Assembly (NCBI GenBank): GCA_030835185.1
Contig: JAUQWL010000145.1
Location: 1 to 24,814 of the forward strand
Direction: 5' to 3'
DNA: 24,814 nt
Origin: Solirubrobacterales bacterium
GTDB taxonomy: Bacteria; Actinomycetota; Thermoleophilia; Solirubrobacterales; 70-9
Positions 1 through 7,708 of this stretch are shown here, piece after piece. The notes under the pieces were generated by a model, which did not search any database, was not told the DNA's origin, and saw only the letters and a list, made by a program, of their open reading frames with translations. Each line of letters opens with the position of its first letter. The stretch's first letter is position 1. The translations under genes were made by a program, and so were the position numbers.

Positions 1-456
1 CGATGTGCCGGGGAGCGTGGGGGCTGGGAGAACGCGATGTACTGTCCGGCGAGCGACACCATCTCCTGGGACGGGAACTGGCTTTGGGGAGACCTCTACC
101 GCAACGTCGGCGACGCAGCCGTGGCGTTCCTGCTCGCCCACGAGTACGGCCACCTTGTACAGCAGCGACTCGGGATCGTCAACAAGTTCCCGCTGACCAT
201 AGAAGGCGAGCTGAACGCCGACTGCCTCGCCGGGGCCTGGCTGGGTGACGTCGATTCGAATGTGCAGAGGCTCTCCAACGTCGACTTCGACGCGCTGGAT
301 CTCGGTGTCCTGATCGTGGCTGATCCGCGAGGGGTGCCATGGCAGAATCCGACCGCGCATGGAACCGCCTCAGAGCGCCGCCGGGCACTCCTTCTGGGGG
401 GCAGAGGCGGCAGCCAGTCCTGCCTCAACCGGCTCGGTCCGGGCTTCTCTACCTGA
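1..456 (+). CDS. Neutral zinc metallopeptidase, C-terminal part (5' end outside window)
   Basis: The reading frame is open from base 1, so the gene starts upstream of the window and only about 151 C-terminal residues are visible. They carry the zinc-binding helix HEYGH (bases 139-153) after a hydrophobic stretch, then ELNADCLAGAW. In the YpfJ-like neutral zinc metallopeptidase family this second block supplies the third ligand. A 'NAMYCPASDTISWD' segment before the helix and 'ADPRGVPWQNPTAHGT' after it also fit the family. These are usually secreted or membrane-anchored proteases of unknown substrate; the N-terminal anchor cannot be seen here. The gene converges on the minus-strand hypothetical at 524. 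An ATG at 37 is in frame but lies inside the conserved domain and is not the start. Confidence 0.85.
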   Translation, partial: RCAGERGGWENAMYCPASDTISWDGNWLWGDLYRNVGDAAVAFLLAHEYGHLVQQRLGIVNKFPLTIEGELNADCLAGAWLGDVDSNVQRLSNVDFDALDLGVLIVADPRGVPWQNPTAHGTASERRRALLLGGRGGSQSCLNRLGPGFST

Positions 457-523
457 GCCTGAACGTGTGGTCTGCAAGCGCATCGGCAACCCCCGGCTCC
501 GGCGATCCGCCCGACCGGCCGGG

Positions 524-841
524 CTACTCGTGGATCTCGAGGTCTGAAGCCAGTTCGGTGCGCCCGTTCTGGCGGAACTGGACGTCGACCGTCTCATCCT
601 TGCGGTAGGTGCCGAAGACTCCGAGATACATCGCCAGCCAGCGTGACATCCCGATTTCCTCCTTGACGATGTCCCTGCCGAAGACGATCTCTTCGCCTTC
701 CACCGTGTAGTCCTCACCGGCGGTCTGGGCGACGCCGTTGATGTAGACGACTATCGGCTCGGATGCGCCGGGTGGCAGGTGAACCCTGCGTCCCGCTGCG
801 TAGGAACCCTTGGGGATCTCTTGCCCGTCTGCGTCGCTCAC
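524..841 (-). CDS. Conserved-looking hypothetical protein, 105 aa
   Basis: A short beta-rich protein I cannot assign to a function. It opens with GTG and overlaps the stop of the upstream gene by four bases (GTGA, 838-841), so it is probably translationally coupled to it. The middle contains 'VVYINGVAQTAGEDYTVEG', a pattern resembling beta-sandwich segments seen in phage tail-type proteins. A segment with W, F, G and Y residues (SRWLAMYLGVFGTYRK) follows. No signal peptide or membrane helix is seen. It is the last gene of the run citrate synthase, 114-aa protein, this gene. Coding is supported by the overlap and by codon use like its neighbours. The function is open. Confidence 0.7.
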   Translation of the reverse strand: MSDADGQEIPKGSYAAGRRVHLPPGASEPIVVYINGVAQTAGEDYTVEGEEIVFGRDIVKEEIGMSRWLAMYLGVFGTYRKDETVDVQFRQNGRTELASDLEIHE

Positions 842-1182
842 CGCTGCAGAGTCTGCCGCATAGCCTCGATGACCTGTTCCGATGTCCTGCCGTCGAGTGG
901 CTTGCGCGTCACCCCGCCGGTGAAGCCGAGCAGCGTATTGTCGCCGCGGATGTCCACTCCTGCGGTCGGGGGCGAAAAGAAACCCCTGCCGGAGATTTCG
1001 ATTCTGGCCTTGACCCGTTTGCCCGGTTCGTAGTCCCGGATCGCCTTGACGGTCGCCAGCGGCCGGCGTTCGAGAACCTCGTCGATCTGGACGCGGGCTG
1101 CTTCGAGGGCGGTGTCGAGGTCGTCGAACTTCAACCGGCTCACGTCGGAGCCGTCCCGGATTGTGAGCTTCCAGTCAGCCAA
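838..1182 (-). CDS. Conserved-looking hypothetical protein, 114 aa
   Basis: A small soluble protein of unknown function, starting at TTG (1180-1182). The citrate synthase stop codon lies in the same frame just upstream (TGA at 1201-1203), and no ATG or GTG falls between that stop and the TTG, so TTG is the earliest possible start. GGAG sits almost directly before it, closer than usual. The sequence looks globular: an N-terminal strand (WKLTIRDG), a helix rich in A, E and R (TALEAARVQIDEVLE), then strands and a final helix (SEQVIEAMRQTL). It follows citrate synthase by 18 bases and overlaps the next gene (GTGA), so all three are probably on one transcript. No known domain was recognised. Confidence 0.7.
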   Translation of the reverse strand: MADWKLTIRDGSDVSRLKFDDLDTALEAARVQIDEVLERRPLATVKAIRDYEPGKRVKARIEISGRGFFSPPTAGVDIRGDNTLLGFTGGVTRKPLDGRTSEQVIEAMRQTLQR

Positions 1183-1200
1183 GCTCCAGGCCCACGCTGT

Positions 1201-2589
1201 TCAGGCGAAAGGGCGTACGGCGGGTCCGTTGTCGATACGCTCGCCGCCGTCGCGCTCGCCGATCGGGATGTAGTCGGCCTCGCGCACACCGGTGTAGATC
1301 TGGCGAGGGCGGGCGATCTTCTTTTCCGGATCGTCGATCATCTCCAGCCACTGGGAGATCCAGCCGGCGGTGCGCGCCATCGCGAAGATCACGGTGAACA
1401 TGCCCGGCGGGATCTTCAGCGCCTCGTAGATGATGCCGGAGAAGAAGTCGACGTTGGGGAAGAGCTTGCGTGAGGTGAAGTACTCGTCGTCGAGGGCGCG
1501 CCTTTCCAGCTCGGTGGCAATCTCTACCAGCGGGTTGTACTCGGTCGCCTCGAGAACGCCATCGGCATGCTCCTTGATGATCTGGGCGCGCGGGTCGTAA
1601 TTCTTGTAGACGCGGTGGCCGAAGCCCATCAGCTTCTCTTCGCGCTGTTTGACCTTCTCGAGGAAGCCGGGCACGTTCTCGACCTTCCCGATGTGGCGCA
1701 ACATCCTCAGGACGGCTTCGTTGGCGCCACCGTGCAGGCGTCCGTACAGTGCGGCGATGCCGGCGGCGACCGCGGAGTACGGGTCGACGTCGGAAGAGCC
1801 GACGACGCGCACGGCGCTGGTCGAGCAGTTCTGCTCGTGGTCGGCGTGAAGGATGAAGAGCACGTCGAGCGCCCGGGCGAGTCGCGGGTCCGGGTCGTAC
1901 TTGGCCTCGGTCATCTTGAACATCATCGAGAGGAAGTTCTCCGAGTAAGAGAGGTCGTTGTCCGGGTAGACGTACGGCAGACCCATGTTGTGGCGGTACG
2001 AGAAGGCCGCCAGGGTCGGCATCTTGGCGATCAGCCGGATCGTCGCCAGGTAACGCTCGATCTTGTCGTGGATCTGGTTGGAGTCCGGGTAGAAGGTCGA
2101 GAGCGCGCTGGTCGAGGCCAGCAGCATGCCCATCGGGTGGGCGTCGTAGCGGAAGCCCGTCAGAAACTTCTTGATGTCTTCGTGGACGAAGGTGTGGTGG
2201 GTGACGTCATGGACCCAGGTTTCGAGTTGCGGCCTGGTCGGCAGCTCGCCGAAGACCAGCAGGTAGGCCACCTCAAGATAGGTCGAGTGCTCGCAGAGCT
2301 GTTCGATCGGGATGCCGCGATGTTGGAGGATGCCGGCTTCGCCGTCGATGTAGGTGATGGCCGAGCGGCAGGACGCGGTGTTTGTGAAGGCCGGGTCGAA
2401 GGCCATCATGCCGAAGTCGTCTTCTCTGACCTTGATCTGACGAAGGTCAAAAGCCCGGACCGTATCGTCTTCGATCGGCAGCTCGTAGGTTCGGCCGGTG
2501 CGGTTGTCGGTGACCGTCAGCGAGTCCACCGAACCGGTGTCCGTCACGTCGCTTTCCGCCTTCTCTTCAGTCTTTTCTTCGGTCCCCAT
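1201..2589 (-). CDS. gltA: Citrate synthase
   Basis: This enzyme condenses acetyl-CoA with oxaloacetate to citrate, the entry step of the TCA cycle, in the cytosol. At 462 aa it has the usual bacterial length. The active-site residues are present: His286 in RLHGGANEAV, His325 in MGFGHRVYKNYDPRA and Asp381 in FPNVDFFSG, plus the HADHEQNCSTSAVR block near residue 248. The first 50 residues form a charged tail and the small beta domain typical of the hexameric type. I chose the ATG at 2589 because GAGGAG lies five bases upstream; a TTG one codon earlier is also in frame but lies closer to the Shine-Dalgarno sequence. Two small hypotheticals follow. The PfkB-type kinase upstream is co-oriented, with an 86-base gap. 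Confidence 0.96.
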   Translation of the reverse strand: MGTEEKTEEKAESDVTDTGSVDSLTVTDNRTGRTYELPIEDDTVRAFDLRQIKVREDDFGMMAFDPAFTNTASCRSAITYIDGEAGILQHRGIPIEQLCEHSTYLEVAYLLVFGELPTRPQLETWVHDVTHHTFVHEDIKKFLTGFRYDAHPMGMLLASTSALSTFYPDSNQIHDKIERYLATIRLIAKMPTLAAFSYRHNMGLPYVYPDNDLSYSENFLSMMFKMTEAKYDPDPRLARALDVLFILHADHEQNCSTSAVRVVGSSDVDPYSAVAAGIAALYGRLHGGANEAVLRMLRHIGKVENVPGFLEKVKQREEKLMGFGHRVYKNYDPRAQIIKEHADGVLEATEYNPLVEIATELERRALDDEYFTSRKLFPNVDFFSGIIYEALKIPPGMFTVIFAMARTAGWISQWLEMIDDPEKKIARPRQIYTGVREADYIPIGERDGGERIDNGPAVRPFA

Positions 2590-2594
2590 CAATT

Positions 2595-2600
2595 CTCCTC
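2595..2600 (-). promoter_or_regulatory. Shine-Dalgarno sequence of citrate synthase
   Basis: GAGGAG on the minus strand, five bases before the ATG at 2589. This decides the start over the in-frame TTG at 2592. Confidence 0.8.
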
Positions 2601-2675
2601 GGAGTTTCTTCTCTCGCTCTTTTTTTCAGCGACCAGTATCGCAGTTTGCACGCGCCACCCTGCTCCGAAACCGTG

Positions 2676-3596
2676 TCAGGCGTTACGGACTCCGAAATCG
2701 GTCATCGTGCGCAGCGCTTCCATGCGCGAGTCGATCTCGTCCCGCGTAAGCCGGGCGACCCGCTCAGTGCCGAACTCCTCGACGTTGAACGAGGCGAGCA
2801 CTGTGCCGTAGGCCATCGCCCTTCTCAGTGCCAGTTCGTCGATCGGTCCCGACTCGCCGTCGAGGTAACCGAGAAAGCCACCGGCGAAGCTGTCGCCGGC
2901 GCCGGTCGGGTCGCGTACGTCTTCGAGCGGGAATCCCGGAAGAGCGAAGAACCCGGACGGGGTGAACAGCGCGGCGCCATACTCACCCTGCTTGGCGATC
3001 ACCGCTTTCGGTCCCATCTCCATCACCAACCGGGCCGCACGGGCGAGATTCGGCTGATCGGTCAGCTGGCGGATCTCGGCGTCGTTGATCAGGACGCAGT
3101 CGACTTCGGAAATTGCCTGGCAGAGCGAATCGCGAGCGGTGTCTATCCACAGGTTCATCGAGTCGAGCGCGGCGAAGCGCGTCCCCTGGCACTGGGCCCG
3201 GACCCGGCGTTGCAGGTCCGGTTGAATGTTCGCCAGGAAGAGCACGTCGGCCGAAGACGACGCTTCGGAGAGCTTCGGGTCGAAGTCGCCGAAGACGTTC
3301 AGCCGGGTGTCGTCGGTGTGGGCGGTGTTGAGGTCGTATTCGTAGTGACCCTTCCAGAAGAAGGTTTCGGCTCCGGGAACCCGCTCGATGTCCTCGGTCA
3401 GGACGCCGCGGTTTTCGAGGACGCCGAGTTCGATTTCGGTGAAGTCCTCGCCGACAGGGCCGACCACTCTGACGTCGGTGAAGAAACTCGCAGCCAGGGA
3501 GAAATGCACCGCCGATCCACCGAGCATCTTTTCCCGCTCTCCGAACGGTGTGGTTACGGCGTCGAAAGCGATCGAGCCGACGACAGTCAGCGACAA
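2676..3596 (-). CDS. PfkB-family carbohydrate/nucleoside kinase
   Basis: An ATP-dependent kinase of the ribokinase (PfkB) family, 306 aa, the family's normal length. The N-terminal substrate loop GGSAVHFSLAASFF (about 26-40) and the C-terminal signature DPTGAGDSFAGGF (229-241, catalytic base Asp235) are both intact. NDAEIRQLT (171-179) fits the family's N-x-x-E region. The substrate cannot be read from sequence; ribose, fructose and adenosine kinases all look alike here. I place the start at TTG 3596 because the protein then begins directly at the first beta strand (LTVVGSIAFD) and AAAGG lies about nine bases upstream. The frame stays open to 3878, but that extension overlaps the divergent dehydrogenase. 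It may be co-transcribed with citrate synthase. Confidence 0.88.
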   Translation of the reverse strand: MSLTVVGSIAFDAVTTPFGEREKMLGGSAVHFSLAASFFTDVRVVGPVGEDFTEIELGVLENRGVLTEDIERVPGAETFFWKGHYEYDLNTAHTDDTRLNVFGDFDPKLSEASSSADVLFLANIQPDLQRRVRAQCQGTRFAALDSMNLWIDTARDSLCQAISEVDCVLINDAEIRQLTDQPNLARAARLVMEMGPKAVIAKQGEYGAALFTPSGFFALPGFPLEDVRDPTGAGDSFAGGFLGYLDGESGPIDELALRRAMAYGTVLASFNVEEFGTERVARLTRDEIDSRMEALRTMTDFGVRNA

Positions 3597-3743
3597 GGGA
3601 CAACCTTTCGTTGGGGAACCGGTACCGCCCCCGCAGAGGATTGCGCGAGCGGCATCCATCCTAGAGCCAGCGGCGATCCGGGTACCTCTCACCCGGGGCC
3701 CTCCGGTGGTCGCAAGTCGTGTCCATCCTGAGAAGATGGTCGA

Positions 3744-4694
3744 GTGAAAGCGATTCAGATCAGGAGCTTCGGTGGTCCGGAAGTCCTCGAGATGGTCGAA
3801 CTCCCCGATCCCGAGCCCGGACCCGGCGAGGTGCTCGTCGAAATCAATCGGATCGGGGTGAACTTCGCCGACACCCACGCCACCCGCAACGACTACCTGG
3901 CTGAACAGGAACTCCCGCTCATACCGGGGGCGGAGCTGGTCGGAACCACTCCGGATGGCCGCAGGGTCGCCGCGGTCGTGCCCAACGGTGCCTATGCCCG
4001 GTATGCGGCGGTGGCCGAGGGTTCGCTGGTGCCGGTGCCGGAGGGGGTCGACGACGAACAGGCGGCCGGCCTGCTGATCCAGGGGCTGACCGCCGATGCC
4101 ATCCTCCGGATCTCGGCCTGCATGAAGCCCGGAGAGAGTGTGGTCGTGAACGCGGCCGCCGGTGGAACAGGGAGCCTCGCTGTTCAGCTGGCCCGTTCGA
4201 TGGGCGCCGGCCGGATCATCGGCCTCGCCTCTACCCCGGACAAACGGGCCCTGACCCTTCAGCTCGGGGCCGACGTCGCGCTCGACTCGCGCCGGCCCGA
4301 CCTGACCGAGGCCCTGATCGAGGCAAATGGCGGAGAGAAGGTTGACGTGGTGCTGGAGATGGCTGGCGGAGAAGCCTTCGACAACTGCCTCAAGGCAGTG
4401 GCGCCGTTCGGACGGCTGGTCACTTTCGGGATCGCCTCATCGGAGCAGAATCTGGTCAAGACCGGCTCCCTGATGCGAAACGGCCGGGCCGTGATCGGCT
4501 TCTGGATCAACCACCTGATGGCCCGCCCGGACCTGGCCCGGGAAGGTCTGGAGAGGGTTCTGGGGGCGGCCGGGCGAGGGGATCTCGTGACCGTCCTCGG
4601 CGGTACTTACCCGCTGGAGAAGGCCGCCGATGTCCATCGGGAGATGGCCGGGCGGCGTACGATGGGAAAAATACTGTTGGATCCCTCTCAGTGA
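3744..4694 (+). CDS. Zinc-less MDR alcohol dehydrogenase / NADPH:quinone oxidoreductase-like protein
   Basis: A medium-chain dehydrogenase/reductase of 316 aa that probably reduces quinones or enones with NADPH. It has the GroES-like N-terminal half (MKAIQIRSFGGPEVLEM) and a Rossmann half with AAAGGTGSLAVQLARS (137-152) binding the dinucleotide. The cysteines that bind structural zinc in true alcohol dehydrogenases are absent, as expected for the quinone-reductase branch. The start is GTG (3744); the ribosome-binding signal is weak. It is divergent from the sugar kinase (147 bases between starts), and its stop overlaps the helicase start in GTGA, so the two are probably co-translated. The substrate is unknown. 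Confidence 0.88.
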   Translation: MKAIQIRSFGGPEVLEMVELPDPEPGPGEVLVEINRIGVNFADTHATRNDYLAEQELPLIPGAELVGTTPDGRRVAAVVPNGAYARYAAVAEGSLVPVPEGVDDEQAAGLLIQGLTADAILRISACMKPGESVVVNAAAGGTGSLAVQLARSMGAGRIIGLASTPDKRALTLQLGADVALDSRRPDLTEALIEANGGEKVDVVLEMAGGEAFDNCLKAVAPFGRLVTFGIASSEQNLVKTGSLMRNGRAVIGFWINHLMARPDLAREGLERVLGAAGRGDLVTVLGGTYPLEKAADVHREMAGRRTMGKILLDPSQ

Positions 4695-6259
4695 CTCAAG
4701 AGATCATCACCTTCAAGGACCTCGGGTTCTCCCCGGAAATTCAGCAGGCGATCGACGAACTAGGCTTCGAAGAGCCCAGTCCGATCCAGGTGCAGGGCAT
4801 ACCTCCACTGCTCGCCGGGCACGACGTGATTGGCCAGGCCCAGACCGGTACAGGCAAGACGGCCGCCTTCGGGGTGCCGATGCTCGAGTACCTGGATCCG
4901 GACAACGACGAAGTCCAGGCGATCGTGCTCACCCCGACCCGCGAGCTCTGTATTCAGGTGACCCAGGCGCTGCGAACTTACGCCGAGCACCTCGACATCG
5001 AGATCGTTGCGGTCTTCGGCGGTGCTCCGATCAAGAGCCAGCAGGCACAGCTCCGCTCCGGTGCGCACGTCGTCGTCGCCACGGTCGGCCGGATGAAGGA
5101 TCTGATCTCCCGTCGCTCGCTGGTACTTACCGCTGCGCGCTTCGTCGTGCTGGACGAAGCCGACGAGATGCTCGACCTCGGTTTTCTCGAGGACGTCGAG
5201 AAGATCCTCCGGATGTGCCCGAGCGGCCGTCAGACGGCGCTGTTCTCGGCAACCATGCCGCCGCCGATCAAGCGGCTGGCCGAGAGCCACATGTACGATC
5301 CGGTCACGATCAGCATCACGCCGAAGAAGCTGACCGTCGACGCGATCCGCCAGGCCTACGTGGAGGTGCCGTCACGGGGCAAGACCGACAAGCTCATCGA
5401 GATCCTCAAAGCCGAAGATCCCGAGCAGGCCATCCTCTTCGTCCGCACGAAAATCGGTGCGTCACGGCTTGAAAGGGATCTCAAGAACCGCGGCCTCGAT
5501 GTGAAGGCCCTTCATGGCGACCTCAGCCAGGGTGTCCGGGACGGCGTGATGATCGCCTTCAAGGGTCACCGGGTGAAGCTGCTGGTGGCTACCGACATCG
5601 CTGCCCGAGGCCTCGACATCGACCACGTCACCCACATCATCAACTACGACCTGCCGAACTCCTCCGAGATCTACGTCCACCGGATCGGCCGCACCGGACG
5701 CGCCGGGCGGACCGGCCGGGCGATCACCTTCATCACGCCGGAGCAGCGCAAGGACCTGCTTCAGATAGAGAAGGACGCGAGTACGACGATCACCGCGTGG
5801 GAGTCACCCGAAGAGCGGATCGAGCACGCCCCGCCGCCCCGCCGCCGGCGCCGGAGCGGCCACGATCCCGTGCCGCTCGACGACGACTCGGACGACGACA
5901 GCGAAGCGGCCGACAGCAAAGCGGCCGACAGCAAAGCGGGCGACAGCAAAGCGGGCGACAGCACAGCGGCGGACAGGGGGGAGGCGGACAGAGGCGATGA
6001 TGAAGTCCGGGAGGCTCCCGACGGCATCGCCAAGTTGTTCGTCAATCGCGGCAACCGCAGTGGCATCACCGAAGACGACCTCCGCTGGGCCCTGCGGGAG
6101 GGCGCCGTCCTGAAGGACGACCAGATCACCTCGGTTCGGGTGCTCGACCGATTTTCCTTCGTCGAGATCGATGCCGGCCAGGCCGAGCGTGCGGTCGAGT
6201 TCCTTGACGGATCCAAGCTCAAGGGCTCCGAGATCCGGGTCGAGGTTGCCCGCCGGTAA
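4691..6259 (+). CDS. DEAD-box ATP-dependent RNA helicase with DbpA-type C-terminal domain
   Basis: An RNA helicase of the DeaD/CsdA type, 522 aa, acting on structured RNA such as rRNA precursors or cold-stabilised mRNA. Motifs in order: Q motif (FKDLGFSPEIQQAI, 8-21), Walker A AQTGTGKT (50-57), PTREL (82-86), DEAD (155-158), SAT (186-188), ATDIAARGLDID (300-311) and HRIGRTGR (330-337). Motif Ib reads TVGR (131-134) where almost all relatives have TPGR. After the core come a basic RRRRR stretch, an Asp-rich patch and a tandem repeat of five residues (about 406-425). The end (445-522) resembles the DbpA RNA-binding RRM. GTG start overlaps the upstream stop (GTGA). The last 41 bases overlap the convergent response regulator. 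Confidence 0.94.
   Translation: MTQEIITFKDLGFSPEIQQAIDELGFEEPSPIQVQGIPPLLAGHDVIGQAQTGTGKTAAFGVPMLEYLDPDNDEVQAIVLTPTRELCIQVTQALRTYAEHLDIEIVAVFGGAPIKSQQAQLRSGAHVVVATVGRMKDLISRRSLVLTAARFVVLDEADEMLDLGFLEDVEKILRMCPSGRQTALFSATMPPPIKRLAESHMYDPVTISITPKKLTVDAIRQAYVEVPSRGKTDKLIEILKAEDPEQAILFVRTKIGASRLERDLKNRGLDVKALHGDLSQGVRDGVMIAFKGHRVKLLVATDIAARGLDIDHVTHIINYDLPNSSEIYVHRIGRTGRAGRTGRAITFITPEQRKDLLQIEKDASTTITAWESPEERIEHAPPPRRRRRSGHDPVPLDDDSDDDSEAADSKAADSKAGDSKAGDSTAADRGEADRGDDEVREAPDGIAKLFVNRGNRSGITEDDLRWALREGAVLKDDQITSVRVLDRFSFVEIDAGQAERAVEFLDGSKLKGSEIRVEVARR
5906..5965 (+). repeat. 15-bp in-frame tandem repeat in the helicase linker
   Basis: Four consecutive 15-base units, the first reading GCGGCCGACAGCAAA and later ones differing by one or two bases, with degenerate copies on both sides (5891-5905 and 5966-5980). 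Each unit encodes five residues of the type A-(A/G)-D-S-(K/T). Copy-number change would lengthen or shorten the linker without a frameshift. Confidence 0.9.
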
Positions 6260-6611
6260 GCAGGCTGATGCGAGCGAGCAGCTCGCCGAAGTCGATCGGT
6301 TTGTCAAGGTACCCGTCAGCCTCGGACCACTCTTCCGAGAGGTCGAGATCCGACACGGCGCTGACCACCAGTACCGGGGTCTCCGGGAGGTGGGCCTTGA
6401 CCAGCTTCAGAACCTCGGCCCCGCTGCGTCGGGGCATCATCGCGTCGAGCAGCATCAGGTCGGGGTACGCGTCAGGTTCGAGCGATTCGAGTCGCTGGAT
6501 CGCATCGTCGCCGTCGCGGGCCTCGATCACCTCATGGCCCGCCATCTCCAGCCGCCGCCGCAACAGTAGCCGGATCGAAGCCGAGTCCTCGGTGACCATG
6601 ATGCGACTCAT
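6219..6611 (-). CDS. Single-domain response regulator (CheY-like receiver)
   Basis: A 130-aa receiver domain with no output domain. The acidic pair is Glu8/Asp9, the phosphorylation site is Asp56 (LMLLDAMMP), the switch residue is Ser84, and Lys104 lies in YLDKPID. Its ATG overlaps the stop of the histidine kinase (ATGA, 6608-6611), so kinase and regulator are co-translated cognate partners. With no DNA-binding domain it must act by protein contact or relay phosphate further. The last 41 bases overlap the helicase coding end on the other strand. Both frames are intact, so this is a genuine tail-to-tail overlap. Confidence 0.92.
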   Translation of the reverse strand: MSRIMVTEDSASIRLLLRRRLEMAGHEVIEARDGDDAIQRLESLEPDAYPDLMLLDAMMPRRSGAEVLKLVKAHLPETPVLVVSAVSDLDLSEEWSEADGYLDKPIDFGELLARISLLTGGQPRPGSRSP

Positions 6612-7657
6612 GCCGGTCCCGGTGTCCCGAGGGTGAATGTCCTCGCCCGGTCCAGCGGCAGCCAGATCCGAAAGCGGGTACCGCCTCCTTCCGGGGACTC
6701 GGCCGAGACCGTCCCCCGGTGGAGTTCGATGATCCGTTTGGTCAACGTCAGGCCGATGCCCGAACCGGTCAACTCCTCGGTGTCGATCGTGCCGGCGTGC
6801 CGGAAGCTGGCGAAGGCCTCCTCGGGATTTTCGAAAGGCAGGCCGGGACCGTCGTCATCCACCGTGATCACGATGCCGCCGTCATCGACTCTTGCGGCGA
6901 CCTTGATCTCCGTACCCGGGCCACAGTGGACGTGGGCGTTGTGGACCAGGTTCTGCAGGGCCTGACGGATCCGGCGGCTGTCGGCTTCCACAAGAGGCAG
7001 GCCCGGTTCGATCTCGACCGAGAGCTTCTGGTCGCGGTCGTCGATCCTGGCACTGAGCGACGTGATCACCTCGCGGACGGTAGCCGCGATGTCGGTCTGT
7101 TCGAGGTCGAGCCTCAGTTCACCGAAGCTGTTTGCCATCAGATCGGACATGTCGTTGACCAGAGACTGGAGGTAGAGCGAGTTGGTCCGGATCATTGCCG
7201 CAGCCTCTTTCTGGAGCGCGGTCAGATTGCCGCGTTCCATCTCGAGGATCTCGCTGAACCCGATCAGCGCGGTCAGCGGCGACTTGAGCTCATGGGCTGC
7301 GGCCATCGAGAAGGTGGCCCTGCGCTCGACCAGTTCGTCCGAGAGGTCGGGATCCCAGGCGATCAGTACTGAATTGCCGTCGTTGAGACCCCTGTCGGCG
7401 ACTACCCATTCGAGCAACGGCAGCCCCGGTCCGGCGCTGAACATCACCCGTTCGCCGCGCAGCAGCATCCGGTCAAGTTTTTCTTCGGGCGCGGCTTCGG
7501 CGAGTGCTTCGTAGATGTTTGCCGCCGGGACCAGTTGCGGAGCCAGCGCGGCGGTCGTGGCATTCACCCAGATCACCTCGAACTCCGGCGTGAAAGCGAG
7601 CATGGCGCTCGGGAAGCGGTCGAGGATTTCCTTCAGCAACTCTTGCTCTTGACTCAC
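6608..7657 (-). CDS. PAS-domain sensor histidine kinase
   Basis: A 349-aa cytosolic-looking two-component kinase with no membrane helix. A PAS-like sensor region spans residues 1-105 (ILDRFPSAMLAFTPEFEVIWVN is typical). The dimerisation/phosphotransfer domain carries H122 in AAAHELKSPLTALIGFSE. The ATPase domain has an N-box (LQNLVHNAH, N240), DDDGPGL (267-273) and GSGIGLTLTKRI (298-309). I start it at GTG 7657: the PAS domain begins there, and a TATGTT hexamer lies eight bases upstream. The frame is open far upstream, but that stretch is antisense to the APH-like gene. It is followed by the receiver gene with a four-base overlap. The stimulus is unknown; a soluble ligand or redox state would fit a PAS sensor. 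Confidence 0.92.
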   Translation of the reverse strand: MSQEQELLKEILDRFPSAMLAFTPEFEVIWVNATTAALAPQLVPAANIYEALAEAAPEEKLDRMLLRGERVMFSAGPGLPLLEWVVADRGLNDGNSVLIAWDPDLSDELVERRATFSMAAAHELKSPLTALIGFSEILEMERGNLTALQKEAAAMIRTNSLYLQSLVNDMSDLMANSFGELRLDLEQTDIAATVREVITSLSARIDDRDQKLSVEIEPGLPLVEADSRRIRQALQNLVHNAHVHCGPGTEIKVAARVDDGGIVITVDDDGPGLPFENPEEAFASFRHAGTIDTEELTGSGIGLTLTKRIIELHRGTVSAESPEGGGTRFRIWLPLDRARTFTLGTPGPA

Positions 7658-7665
7658 GTCCGGTA

Positions 7666-7671
7666 AACATA
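7666..7671 (-). promoter_or_regulatory. Candidate -10 element of the histidine kinase operon
   Basis: TATGTT on the minus strand, eight bases before the GTG at 7657. This spacing would start the RNA at or next to the start codon, a leaderless message. No clear -35 was found. Confidence 0.4.
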
Positions 7672-7696
7672 ACGTCGTCTGCCCGGCCTGGCCGCA

Positions 7697-7702
7697 TAAG
7701 CT
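7697..7702 (+). promoter_or_regulatory. Candidate -10 element of the APH-like kinase gene
   Basis: TAAGCT, six bases before the ATG at 7709, in a gene with no Shine-Dalgarno sequence. Fits a leaderless start; no -35 recognised. Confidence 0.35.
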
Positions 7703-7708
7703 GCCCCG

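Noticed and set aside
492..523. Possible terminator hairpin between the metallopeptidase and the convergent hypothetical
   Set aside because: Six-base stem (CCCGGC/GCCGGG) with a 20-base loop and no T-run; too weak to call.
1567..2811. Long plus-strand open frame opposite citrate synthase and the end of the PfkB kinase
   Set aside because: Antisense to well-recognised genes; Val/Arg/Asp-rich composition typical of a high-GC shadow frame and no domain.
3597..3743. Clear divergent promoter between the PfkB kinase and the dehydrogenase
   Set aside because: A TAGGAT hexamer is present on the minus strand near 3660, but nothing convincing on the plus strand; not enough to annotate.
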